Assembly: GCA_031269165.1 (NCBI GenBank) | Contig: JAISZQ010000170.1 | Span: 1-14,557 of the forward strand | Direction of reading: 5' to 3' | DNA from: Spirochaetaceae bacterium | GTDB lineage: Bacteria; Spirochaetota; Spirochaetia; Treponematales; Breznakiellaceae | Length of the DNA stretch: 14,557 nt | Part shown: positions 1 through 6,585 of the stretch, in pieces | Numbering within the stretch: position 1 is the stretch's first letter | Layout of the letters: the number at the start of each line of letters is the position of its first letter | Made by a program: the position numbers and the translations under genes | The notes under the pieces: generated by a model | Database searches by the model: none | The model's input: the letters and a program-made list of their open reading frames with translations, nothing else | Told to the model about the DNA's origin: nothing

Positions 1-1
1 T

Positions 2-397
2 GGCGCGTTTGTCGATCTGGGTATAAAGGAAACCGCCCTCGTCCACATTTCCGAACTGTCCGACACATTCGTGAAAAACCCGCTTGATCTCGTGAAGGCC
101 GGCGACGTGTTGGAGTTCCACATCGTCAGCCTCGACCCGGATCGACGGCGCATCTCCCTCTCCCGCAAGTCGGGCGGCGCGGTACGTCGTGAAGGCGAGA
201 TGGCGCGGAATGACGGCGGTCATGCGGGAAATCATGGCGGCCAGTCGCATAGTGCCGGCAAAGCGAAGGTAACGGTGAAGAAGGACAGTCCCCGCACGGG
301 CGGCGGAAAACCGGACGGCGGTTTCTCCCGGCAGAACGTGAAAGATGACGACGGCACGATGTACAACCCTTTTGCGCTGGCGTTCAAGAAGAAGTGA
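2..397 (+). CDS. tex: Tex-like RNA-binding protein, C-terminal fragment
   Basis: This is the 3' end of a longer gene cut by the window edge. The frame is open from base 2 and ends at TGA 395-397. The first ~55 residues read as the end of an S1/OB-fold RNA-binding domain: GAFVDLG, then LVHISELSD, FVKNP, VKAGD and RRRISLSRK. That order matches the C-terminal S1 domain of Tex/YhgF, a cytoplasmic nucleic-acid-binding protein linked to transcription. A Gly/Lys/Asp-rich disordered tail of ~75 residues follows and ends in YNPFALAFKKK; Tex proteins often finish with an NPFA-like basic motif. The domain assignment is firm. The name Tex rather than another S1 protein (ribosomal S1, Pnp) rests on LVHISELSD..FV plus the tail. 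A GTG at 71 is internal and is not the start. No U-rich hairpin terminator follows. Confidence 0.75.
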   Translation, partial: GAFVDLGIKETALVHISELSDTFVKNPLDLVKAGDVLEFHIVSLDPDRRRISLSRKSGGAVRREGEMARNDGGHAGNHGGQSHSAGKAKVTVKKDSPRTGGGKPDGGFSRQNVKDDDGTMYNPFALAFKKK

Positions 398-569
398 GGG
401 TTGTCGTCTTCATTCACGCTGCCGGGGGAATAACCGCCGACTGGGCTCAATTTCCCCTTCACGCCGATGACACGTCTCCCGCTTTCGGCGACAGACGTGG
501 CGTAAACCTGACGGGCGGCGGTCGTCAGTGGCAGGCCGGAAGCAGTTATAGTGCTTCTCCTTGTAAAAT
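398..569. other. Gap after tex, no gene recognised
   Basis: No start with a ribosome binding site and no terminator-like hairpin with a T-run is visible. A frame on the minus strand stays open here into the tex 3' end, but its translation matches no family I know and lacks a translation signal. Confidence 0.5.
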
Positions 570-718
570 GAGGCTGTTTCAAAACCTCAAGGGTTGCCCA
601 GCAACCTTTAAAAAACGCAGTTTTGTAAGGCTTTGGCGAAGGGTTTTCAAGCCCCAGAAACGGCAATAGCCGAAGGCGACAGTCTGTCAAAACTCTTTTC
701 GTGTATTGAAACAGGCTC
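570..718. repeat. Short inverted-repeat element, copy 1 (MITE-like)
   Basis: The ends are inverted copies: GAGGCTGTTTCAAAACC at 570-586 and TGAAACAGGCTC at 707-718. The left inner part (ca 587-648), read on the minus strand, matches the element between dctP and dctQM (ca 3733-3795): CCTTCGCCAAAGCC, AAACTGCGTTTTT and ATTGCTGGGCAGC or close variants. It has no coding capacity. A non-autonomous transposable element is the simplest reading; no clear target-site duplication is seen. Confidence 0.7.
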
Positions 719-749
719 AAATAACAACGTGTCGGGGGTGTTGCCCCTT

Positions 750-784
750 CTGGATTGCTTCGTCGCTCCGCTCCTCGCAATGAC
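750..784. repeat. CATTGCGAG-type dispersed repeat, half copy
   Basis: It reads CTGGATTGCTTCGTCGC, then CCTCGCAATGAC: one arm of the GTCATTGCGAG...GAAGCAATCC palindromic repeat found between genes in many unrelated bacteria. Fuller copies occur at 6294-6395 and 14210-14304. Confidence 0.8.
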
Positions 785-977
785 TGATGGGCAACTTCCT
801 AAACAGTACCCGCCCAAAGGAAGCGTGCTCTGCGGTATTGTTATCCTCGTTGGTTGCCGCTTGCTCAACGGTATCCGCCCCAAAGGGCGTGCTCTGTGGT
901 GTTGTTATCTCCGTTGGTTGCCGCCCGCTCAACGGTACCCGCCCAAAGAGGCGTGCTATTCGGTATTGTCGTTCCGG

Positions 978-1100
978 CCGGGTGAACACCATCGTAAGGC
1001 GGCATTGCTACCCTAGTCAGTACCTGTCTGCGGCAGTACGTCGTCTTGAGACAGCACGTTGCGCCGGTAGCACAGCCGCCTGTAGGTGGTGTTCACCCGG
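978..1100. other. Long hairpin cassette A inside the tandem array
   Basis: Arms at 978-1012 (starting CCGGGTGAACACC) and 1066-1100 (ending GGTGTTCACCCGG) are inverted copies, matching at 29 of 35 positions by eye, around a 53-base loop. Confidence 0.8.
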
Positions 1101-1356
1101 CATATCGACACGCTTGCTCAACAGTACCCGCTCCAAAAGGCGTGCTACTTGGTGTTGTTATCCCTGACGGCAACCGCTTGCTCAACAGCCCCCGCCCAGA
1201 GGCGTGCCGTTTAGTGTGGCTACCCCCACCGATTGCCGCTCTCTAAACGGTACCCGCCCAAAGAAGCGTGCCGTTTGGTGTGGCTACCCCTGCCGACTGC
1301 CGCTTGCTAAGCAGTTCCCGCCCCAAGAGGCGTGCTCTGTGGTATTGTCGTTCCGG

Positions 1357-1479
1357 CCGGGTGACCACCACCGTAAGGCGGCATTGCTACCCAAAACGGC
1401 AGCATCAAGTGGCAGCACGCCGCCTTGAGACAGCACGTTGCGCCGGTAGCACAGCCGCCTGTAGGTGGTGTTCACCCGG
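1357..1479. other. Long hairpin cassette B inside the tandem array
   Basis: This is the second copy of cassette A, with arms at 1357-1391 and 1445-1479. The right arm is identical to that of A. The left arm carries GACCACCACCG in place of GAACACCATCG, and the first half of the loop differs while the second half is identical. Confidence 0.8.
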
Positions 1480-1600
1480 CATATCGACACGCTTGCTCAA
1501 CAGTACCCGCCCAAAAAAGCGTGCTATTCGGTGTTGCTTCCCCGCCGACGGCTGCTCTCTAAACAGTACCCGTCCAGAGGCGCGCTATTCAGTATCGTTA

Positions 1601-1787
1601 TCTCGGCATATCGACACGCTATCTTATCAAATGTCGCCAAAGATTCACCCGGCACATCGACCCATTACCATACAAGAGCGATAAGAGATAACGGCGACCC
1701 GCTACCCTCGATGAGAGACACCTTATTCGTGGTGGTTCGTGAGGTTGCGGGTCATAGGCCGTTGGTTATGCTGTGGTCAGGTTTTGC
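1601..1787. other. End of array and gap after dctQM
   Basis: Fragments of the array continue: CGGCATATCGACACGCT at 1603-1619 and CACCCGGCACATCGACCC near 1647. From ~1690 there is unique sequence with a short dyad (GACCCGC near 1696, GCGGGTC near 1747). No gene and no T-run terminator is visible for either converging gene. Confidence 0.4.
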
Positions 1788-3632
1788 TCACAACAGGTTC
1801 TTGAAAAATGTCGAGAAGAACGGCACAAACGTAACGAGCAACACGACGGCGAGCTGGATGAGCAGAAACGGGAACACATAGCGGCAGATGTCCACGAAGG
1901 GTTTGTTGAAGCGGTAGCTGGCGAAGAAGAGGTTGAGACCGACGGGCGGGGTGAGGAATCCGGCTTCGAGGTTGATGAGGAAGATGATGCCTAAGTGGAC
2001 GGGGTCAAGCCCATAAGCGGCGCCAAGGGGAGCAATGAGGGGGAGCACGATGAGGATGGCGCTGAAGATGTCGACGAGACAGCCCACGACGAGGAGGGCA
2101 AGGTTGAGGAGCAGGAGGAACGCGGTGCGGGATCTGACGGCGGTTTGCATCCAGCGGGCGAAGTTTTGCGGGGCTTGGGTGTCGACGATGTAGTAGGAGA
2201 GGGCTGCGGCGAGCGCGAGGATCGAGAGGACGCCGCCCACGATGGGGATCGTTTTGGCCAAGACGTTTTTCACGTTGCGGAGAGGGATGTCTTTGTGGAT
2301 GAGGACTTCGACGATGAAAACATAGACCACCGAGGCCGCGCCGATTTCCACGGTGGACAAGATACCTGAGAAATAGCCGCCGACGAGCAGTACGGGGAGC
2401 AGGATCTCGAAGGCGGATGTCTTGAGCGTGGCGGCGGCTTTTTTGAGCACGAATCGCTCGCGGGGGATCTTGGTTCGGAGCGAGATCATGATGCCCGCGA
2501 TGATCATCGATGCGGCGAGGAGGACGCCGGGGATGATGCCGCCCAGAAAGAGGTGCAATGCGTTGGTCTGGGTGGCGGTCGCGACGAGCAGGATGGGGAT
2601 CGACGGCGGAAAGAGGAGGCCGATGCTGCCTGATGAGGTAAGGAGGCCTATGGAGAACTTTTCGTCGTAGCGCGAGCTTTCGATCAGGATCGAAAAGAGG
2701 ATGCCGCCCAACGCGAGAATCGTGACGCCGGACGCGCCGGTGAACGAGGTGAAGAACGCGCAGATGAGTACCGTCAGCATGATGAGGCCGCCGGGCATCC
2801 AACAGAAAAACGCGCGAAACGTTGCAACGAGACGGAGGCCGGCCTTGCTTTCCGACAGGAAAAAGCCGGTCAGCGTGAAGAGCGGAATGGCAATGATGCT
2901 TTCTCCGGTGAGCGCGGTGTAAATCTGGTTTGCAACGACATCGAGCGTACCGCCGGAACCCTGGATGAGGAGGAGCGAGAGGCCGCCGATGACGGTAAAG
3001 AGCGGTGCTCCGGCCAGCGCGCAGAGGATAAGGAAGATAACGCCCGGTGTCTTGACCATCCACGCGATGTTGGTGAGCGCGAGGTTCACCGTGAACGCGG
3101 CTTCCGGGAGGTCGAATCCCCAGATGAGGCGGGAAAGCGAAGGAAAGGCAGCCGCCGTGCCGAAAACCAGCGCGGAGAAGGGGATGACACGCTTTATCCC
3201 CGAAAGCGGCGTTTTCTGCGCGAAGCGGACGGCGATCACGAGGTAGCCGAGGGGCATCGACAGGGCAAACACCGTGTCGGGTATGAAAGACAGTACCGGT
3301 TTTGCCGGGGAAAGCGCCGTCTTAATGAAAGATGCCGCCGTCCACGCGATAATAACGGTAATAAACACGGACACCGTGCCGGTTACGATCTTGAGATACC
3401 GTACGACCTTCTCGTTTTTCAGATACTGGATAATGCCGATAGCAAGATGCCGCTCTTCCCCTGCGGCACTCATGCCGGAAAAGAGGCCCAGCACGAGAAG
3501 CAGGTGTGTTACGATGACGTTCTCGTTGGGAATTCCGATGTGGAGGACGAGGCGCAACACACATTCAAGCACCGGAATGAGGGCCAAGAGTGCCAAAACG
3601 CCATAACTAACCGTGCGTTCTATTTTTTTCAC
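1788..3632 (-). CDS. dctQM: TRAP transporter fused permease, DctQ-DctM
   Basis: Inner-membrane permease of a tripartite (TRAP) secondary transporter, which moves a solute delivered by a periplasmic binding protein using an ion gradient. The chain of 614 residues is a fusion. Roughly residues 1-140 form the four-helix small subunit (DctQ), a linker follows to ~185, and the rest is the large subunit DctM. DctM hallmarks are IPLFTLTGFFLSES, TGASGVTILALGG, LLFPPSIPILL and LTPPVGLNLFF near the C-terminus, in the normal order. I start at the GTG at 3632-3630 because AAAGGAGG lies 7 bases upstream. A longer frame to 3674 (TTG) would read through that site and has none of its own. It is the second gene after dctP, separated by ~248 bp that contain a repeat element. 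QM fusions are common in TRAP systems, including those of Treponema. The family is certain, the substrate unknown. Confidence 0.95.
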   Translation of the reverse strand: MKKIERTVSYGVLALLALIPVLECVLRLVLHIGIPNENVIVTHLLLVLGLFSGMSAAGEERHLAIGIIQYLKNEKVVRYLKIVTGTVSVFITVIIAWTAASFIKTALSPAKPVLSFIPDTVFALSMPLGYLVIAVRFAQKTPLSGIKRVIPFSALVFGTAAAFPSLSRLIWGFDLPEAAFTVNLALTNIAWMVKTPGVIFLILCALAGAPLFTVIGGLSLLLIQGSGGTLDVVANQIYTALTGESIIAIPLFTLTGFFLSESKAGLRLVATFRAFFCWMPGGLIMLTVLICAFFTSFTGASGVTILALGGILFSILIESSRYDEKFSIGLLTSSGSIGLLFPPSIPILLVATATQTNALHLFLGGIIPGVLLAASMIIAGIMISLRTKIPRERFVLKKAAATLKTSAFEILLPVLLVGGYFSGILSTVEIGAASVVYVFIVEVLIHKDIPLRNVKNVLAKTIPIVGGVLSILALAAALSYYIVDTQAPQNFARWMQTAVRSRTAFLLLLNLALLVVGCLVDIFSAILIVLPLIAPLGAAYGLDPVHLGIIFLINLEAGFLTPPVGLNLFFASYRFNKPFVDICRYVFPFLLIQLAVVLLVTFVPFFSTFFKNLL

Positions 3633-3639
3633 TTCTTTT

Positions 3640-3647
3640 CCTCCTTT
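3640..3647 (-). promoter_or_regulatory. Ribosome binding site of dctQM
   Basis: Read on the minus strand this is AAAGGAGG, 7 bases before GTG 3632. It lies outside the inverted-repeat element, so the insertion left translation initiation intact. It decides the start of dctQM. Confidence 0.85.
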
Positions 3648-3661
3648 TGCTTTAACGCATC

Positions 3662-3861
3662 GAACCTGTTTCAAAACACGAACACGTTTTAACCGTCTGC
3701 GCTCAAGCGATGCAGTTTCCGATGCCTCAGGTCCTTCGCCAAAGCCGGGCTAAAGCAGGGCTTTAGCCTTATGAAACTGCGTTTTTAAAGATTGCTGGGC
3801 AGCAAAACGTGCCGGGCACGCTTTACGTGCCTTCCAAAACCGGGGGTTTTGAAACAGCCTC
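3662..3861. repeat. Short inverted-repeat element, copy 2, within the TRAP operon
   Basis: Ends are GAACCTGTTTCAAAAC (3662-3677) and GTTTTGAAACAGCCTCC (3846-3862), inverted copies sharing GTTTTGAAACAG. Inside are nested dyads: GCAGTTTC (3712-3719) with GAAACTGC (3773-3780), a perfect 9-bp stem GGCTAAAGC/GCTTTAGCC with a 3-base loop (3748-3768), and GCACG...CGTGC near 3816-3829. The middle matches copy 1 at 570-718 in the opposite orientation, apart from the 9-bp stem, which looks like an insertion. There is no ORF of its own. Confidence 0.75.
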
Positions 3862-3880
3862 CATCACCATTGCACCGTTA

Positions 3881-4909
3881 TCACTTTTGGGAACGGTACT
3901 CTTTCAATATTTCCGTGACCCGGCGGTATATATCCGCGTCAAACGTCGACCCGACAAGACGCGGAACGCCCGCCTCGGCATCGGCTATCCACATTGCTTG
4001 TTCCTCCGGGGTCAAATCATAGATTACCAGTCCGTTCTGTACCATCATGTCAATCGCGGTTTTCCTCAGATCATCAAGCTGGGTTTCGATTTCCTTTTCC
4101 GCCACCTTGGCGTGTTTGAGGACGACCCTCTGGTGCTGTTCTGGAATGGTCCGCCATGCGGTCTGGTTCATGAAGATGCCACCCATAAACGGCGCGATGG
4201 GGAAGTTCATCATGTACTTTGTAATGGCGAACAACTGGAAAGAAGCCGCCGAAAGCGGCTCCTGATACACGGCTTCCACACGATCCGTGTTCAGGTCGAT
4301 GAGAGCCTGATTCATTGACTGGGGTACGAGTTGATAGCCCATCGATTTGAACACGTTAAGCAGGGTCGTCTCGGTGTCCGAGGTTCCCACTTTGAGTTTC
4401 TTCATTTCAGCGGGAGTACGCGCCGGAACCTTCGAGAAGAAGCTGACAAACCCGACTTTCGACCAGGCGATGGTCTGGAACCCCGACCGGTTGATATTCT
4501 CTTCCAGCACCGGCTTTAATTTTTCCAGCACATAGTCAAGTTCGGCTTCACTACGGATGAGGAAGGGACACGAGAGGGCGAGAACCTCAGGCGTGATTTC
4601 ATTGAGCCCAAACGAGGTGAGAATCGCCGCCTGGATCTGGTTCACCTTCAGCTTCCGCAACACGTCCGCCTCGCCACCCGCGACACCGCCGTGGTACACG
4701 ATGATGTCCACCGCCCCGTTTGTTTCCGCTTTGACGTTTCCCGCCATCTTGTTCAAGGCCGCCCCCCAGGGAGACGTTTCAGGAACGAGGGACGCGAGCT
4801 TGATCGTGACGGGCCTCGCGCCGCCCGCACTGCCCCCTTGTCCGGCGGAAAAAACCATCCCGCCTGAGAACGACAAGAATACCATAAAAGCGACAACGTG
4901 TTTCTTCAT
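3881..4909 (-). CDS. dctP: TRAP transporter substrate-binding protein (DctP family)
   Basis: Periplasmic solute receptor that hands its ligand to the DctQM permease. It is 342 residues, normal for DctP. It opens with a Sec signal peptide (MKKHVVAFMVFLSF, cleavage probably after FSA at residue 22) and a Gly-rich linker. The mature part has the family pattern: IKLASLVPETSPWG, then PAEMKKLKVG, PQSMNQALIDLNTDRVEAVYQEP, and a C-terminal region rich in Glu/Lys helices. Odd point: the usual motif K-[IL]-R-[VT], whose Arg contacts a carboxylate ligand in many DctP proteins, is K173-V174-G175 here, so a carboxylate substrate is doubtful. Start ATG 4907-4909 has GAGAGGGG upstream. It is the first gene of the operon, with a strong promoter at 5030-5059. 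A Cys lipoprotein site is absent, so it should be soluble in the periplasm. Confidence 0.93.
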   Translation of the reverse strand: MKKHVVAFMVFLSFSGGMVFSAGQGGSAGGARPVTIKLASLVPETSPWGAALNKMAGNVKAETNGAVDIIVYHGGVAGGEADVLRKLKVNQIQAAILTSFGLNEITPEVLALSCPFLIRSEAELDYVLEKLKPVLEENINRSGFQTIAWSKVGFVSFFSKVPARTPAEMKKLKVGTSDTETTLLNVFKSMGYQLVPQSMNQALIDLNTDRVEAVYQEPLSAASFQLFAITKYMMNFPIAPFMGGIFMNQTAWRTIPEQHQRVVLKHAKVAEKEIETQLDDLRKTAIDMMVQNGLVIYDLTPEEQAMWIADAEAGVPRLVGSTFDADIYRRVTEILKEYRSQK

Positions 4910-5029
4910 CTTCGTTTACCCCTCTCATCATGAGCCATACATAACGAACAAAGCGTTCGCCGATTATGCGGATTTTCACATTCTTACGTCCACCTTGCGT
5001 AATCAGTGTCATCGGTAGACCGCTTCACC

Positions 5030-5059
5030 ATTTTACCCCTTACCGGTTTAGCCTGTCAA
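5030..5059 (-). promoter_or_regulatory. Promoter of the dctP-dctQM operon
   Basis: On the minus strand TTGACA (5054-5059, perfect -35) is followed after 18 bases by TAAAAT (5030-5035, 5 of 6 for -10). Transcription would start near 5023, giving a 5' leader of about 110 bases before dctP. This is the best sigma-70-type match I saw in the window. Confidence 0.75.
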
Positions 5060-5081
5060 ACGGGTGCCGGATTAACCCGTT
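5059..5081. promoter_or_regulatory. Candidate operator dyad next to the dctP -35 box
   Basis: AACGGGT (5059-5065), 9 bases, ACCCGTT (5075-5081): a perfect 7-9-7 inverted repeat whose edge touches the -35 hexamer. Its size and place suit a dimeric regulator. No regulator gene is in the window, so the protein is unknown. Confidence 0.45.
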
Positions 5082-5246
5082 ATGCCGGGCCGGAACCGCC
5101 AGTCAATACGGACCGTTCAGATCGGTAAAAACCATCGTTTCCCTCGTTCCTCCATATTACTTCAAAACCGGGGTGGAGGCAAGCGGTGGAGACAGGGCAC
5201 CGTCATTATTGCGAGCGGACCGCACATTGGGTTCATTTTCTTCGAG

Positions 5247-5417
5247 GCAAAAAAGGGGAAGTCTCCCCCTTCGCTCCGGCCCGCTCAAACCATTGCGGGG
5301 TATACCCCGCAATGGTTTGAGCCGTCCTCCGCTATCCCCCTCAGCGGGGGTTTTCCACCCCCGCAACGCCCCCGAATCACAGCGGCGGCTTGCGTCCCGC
5401 AGGGTTTTTGAATGGGC
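5247..5417. repeat. GC-rich mosaic repeat, copy 1 (with palindrome insertion)
   Basis: Shares the order AAAAAGGGGAA, CCCCCTTCGCTCCGG, CGCTATCCCCCTC, a GCGGGGGT/ACCCCCGC stem, CAACGCCCCCGAATCACAGC, GGCTTGCGTCCCGCAGGG and TTTTTGAA with the copy at 11998-12158, and in part with 6103-6240 and 13558-13628. Unlike the others it carries a 40-bp perfect palindrome. The right end (GGGTTTTTGAATGGGCTCT) is a decayed version of the GGTTTTGGAACAGCCTC terminus. A short CATTGCGAG-like fragment (GTCATTATTGCGAGCGG) lies just upstream at 5202-5218. Confidence 0.75.
5283..5322. other. Perfect 40-bp palindrome
   Basis: Two 20-base arms, GCTCAAACCATTGCGGGGTA and its exact reverse complement, with no spacer. It sits inside the GC-rich repeat where other copies have none, so it looks like an insertion. 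It is not followed by a T-run. Confidence 0.9.
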
Positions 5418-5473
5418 TCTCGGGGGCGCCCCCTTGCAAAGGCGCGGCTTTTTCGGCAATACTATTCGAAATC

Positions 5474-6088
5474 GTGGATAATTCAAGTTTTATTTTAGGG
5501 GTCGATCTCGACGGCGTGGTGGGGGATTTCTATGAGATGCTCAGGAAAACGGCGGCGGAATGGCTCGACAAGCCGCTCGAAAGTCTCACCACCGATGTTG
5601 GTTACGGGCTGGACGAATGGAACCTCGCCCCTTATGGCGGCTATGAACGCCTCCACCGTTTTGCCGTAACACAGCGCAACCTCTTCCGCGACATGAAGCC
5701 GATGAAGGACGCCCCGGCGGTACTCCGCAAACTTTCCGCGCACGGCATCCGTATCCGTATCATCACGCATCGGCTGTTTATCAAATATTCTCACAAATCG
5801 TCCATCACGCAGACGGTGGAATGGCTTGACAACTGGGATATTCCTTACTGGGACCTCTGTTTTATGAAGGACAAGGGGGCGGTGGGTGCCCACGTTTACA
5901 TCGACGATTCGCCCGCGAACGTCCTTGGCCTTCGCGCTCTCGGTTGCCGCACCATCGTGTTTACCAACTCGACCAACCGCGATTTGCCGGGCCCCCGCGC
6001 GGACAACTGGAACGAAGTCGAACAACTCGTTCTCGACGCGATGGAAGAATGGCGCACCGGCTCCCTCTCCCTCTTTGGCGCGACCTGA
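5474..6088 (+). CDS. 5'(3')-deoxyribonucleotidase-like HAD phosphatase (NT5C type)
   Basis: Cytoplasmic HAD-superfamily hydrolase of the NT5C/YqfW group, which removes phosphate from (deoxy)nucleoside monophosphates. From the GTG at 5474 it has 204 residues, typical length. Motif I is GVDLDGVVGDFYE, with nucleophile D11 and acid/base D13. Motif II is RIRIITHR with the Thr. Motif III/IV is KGAVGAHVYIDDSPANV, with a Lys before and the paired Asp that hold magnesium. The small cap domain between motifs I and II contains the WNLAPYGGYERLHRF stretch usual in this group. The start is uncertain: an ATG at 5390 would add 28 residues that only translate the end of the upstream repeat, and no good ribosome binding site precedes 5474. 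It stands alone, divergent from dctP. Family confident, exact substrate not. Confidence 0.85.
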   Translation: MDNSSFILGVDLDGVVGDFYEMLRKTAAEWLDKPLESLTTDVGYGLDEWNLAPYGGYERLHRFAVTQRNLFRDMKPMKDAPAVLRKLSAHGIRIRIITHRLFIKYSHKSSITQTVEWLDNWDIPYWDLCFMKDKGAVGAHVYIDDSPANVLGLRALGCRTIVFTNSTNRDLPGPRADNWNEVEQLVLDAMEEWRTGSLSLFGAT

Positions 6089-6102
6089 CCGCTCCACGAC
6101 AT

Positions 6103-6240
6103 CTCAGCAAAAAGGGGGAACGGCAACAAGTTGCCGCGTCTCCCCCTCGCTCCAGCCGCTTCGCGTCTTACGCTACCCCCTCTGCGGGGGAGTTCCCCCG
6201 CAACGCCCCCCAGCCCCGGCCCCGCAGGGGCTTCCCTTGG
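6103..6240. repeat. GC-rich mosaic repeat, copy 2
   Basis: Begins ATCTCAGCAAAAAGGGGGAA, continues CGGCAACAAGTTGCCGCGTC (a small dyad), CCCCCTCGCTCCAG, TACGCTACCCCCTC and a perfect GCGGGGGA/TCCCCCGC stem near 6184-6201, then CAACGCCCCC. The left part up to TTGCCGCGTCTCCC matches 13571-13615. It lacks the GAGCCTGTTCAAA left end. A further short hairpin, CCCCCCTTCGGGGGG, is at 6268-6282. Confidence 0.7.
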
Positions 6241-6293
6241 GCGTGTCGCACCGTGAACGGGCTCAGGCCCCCCTTCGGGGGGAGAATGCCTCT

Positions 6294-6395
6294 CGTCATT
6301 GCGAGCGTAGCGAAGCAATCCAGTGGAGGGCCTTCCCCGTCTGGATTGCTTCGTCGCTAACGGCAACTATGTTGCCGCCTCCTCGCAATGACGGG
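6294..6395. repeat. CATTGCGAG-type repeat, full inverted pair
   Basis: CGTCATTGCGAGCGTAGCGAAGCAATCC at the left is answered by GGATTGCTTCGTCGC and CCTCGCAATGACGG at the right, so the ~100 bases fold into one long imperfect hairpin. It holds a small extra dyad GGCAACTATGTTGCC. Confidence 0.85.
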
Positions 6396-6417
6396 GGTTT
6401 TCCGCCAAAGCAAGACC

Positions 6418-6446
6418 TTTCCTTACCAACTGGTTTATGATATACT
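6418..6446 (+). promoter_or_regulatory. Candidate promoter of the LRR gene (extended -10)
   Basis: TGATATACT at 6438-6446 is an extended -10 box; the -35 position 17 bases upstream holds only TTTCCT. Transcription would start near 6453, leaving a leader of ~130 bases before ATG 6586. The same TATGATATACT string occurs before the gene at 14518. Confidence 0.45.
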
Positions 6447-6585
6447 GACCGTTGTGACAGGTTGCCGAGGATGCGGGGACGTCGAGCCGTAGCGAGGCGA
6501 TACCGGTTACCAATTGCCGTTGAGCCGCTCGCTAGACGCGACGGACGAAAGTACGGCGGCTTTCATTGAAAGAGGAGTTGCGCTT

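Larger units (their letters stand above)
797..1600. repeat. Degenerate 63-bp tandem array with higher-order structure
   Basis: Nine copies of a core like AACAGTACCCGCCCAAAG followed by GCGTGCT begin at about 802, 867, 931, 1120, 1184, 1246, 1309, 1499 and 1562. Spacings are 65, 64, 189, 64, 62, 63, 190 and 63 bp, so the two long gaps equal three units. Each unit continues with a GGTNTTGTT/GTGGCTACC-like stretch and ends in CCGCTTGCTC. The long units carry hairpin cassettes. An 87-bp stretch is identical at 1045-1131 and 1424-1510, so a ~379-bp block was duplicated. Frames stay open across units because 63 is divisible by 3, but the 62-, 64- and 65-bp steps break them, which argues against coding. 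Confidence 0.85.

Noticed and set aside
232..780. 182-residue minus-strand gene overlapping the tex 3' end
   Set aside because: It crosses the inverted-repeat element and the coding end of tex, has no Shine-Dalgarno and no recognisable domain.
797..1600. Integron attC sites
   Set aside because: The unit length is close to that of attC, but I see no GTTRRRY-type core sites, no cassette ORFs between units and no integrase.
797..1690. CRISPR array
   Set aside because: Units of ~63 bp are similar along their whole length. There are no short identical repeats separated by unique spacers and no cas genes.
797..1690. Coding repeats in several overlapping frames of the array
   Set aside because: Frames stay open because units are near 63 bp, but steps of 62, 64 and 65 bp shift the frame between units. 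There are no ribosome binding sites and Cys/Arg-rich translations appear in all frames.
2005..3063. 352-residue minus-strand frame inside dctQM
   Set aside because: Arg/His/Pro-rich shadow of a high-GC membrane-protein gene; dctQM has clear family motifs.
3662..3861. Insertion sequence with transposase
   Set aside because: Only ~200 bp and no ORF; at most a non-autonomous element.
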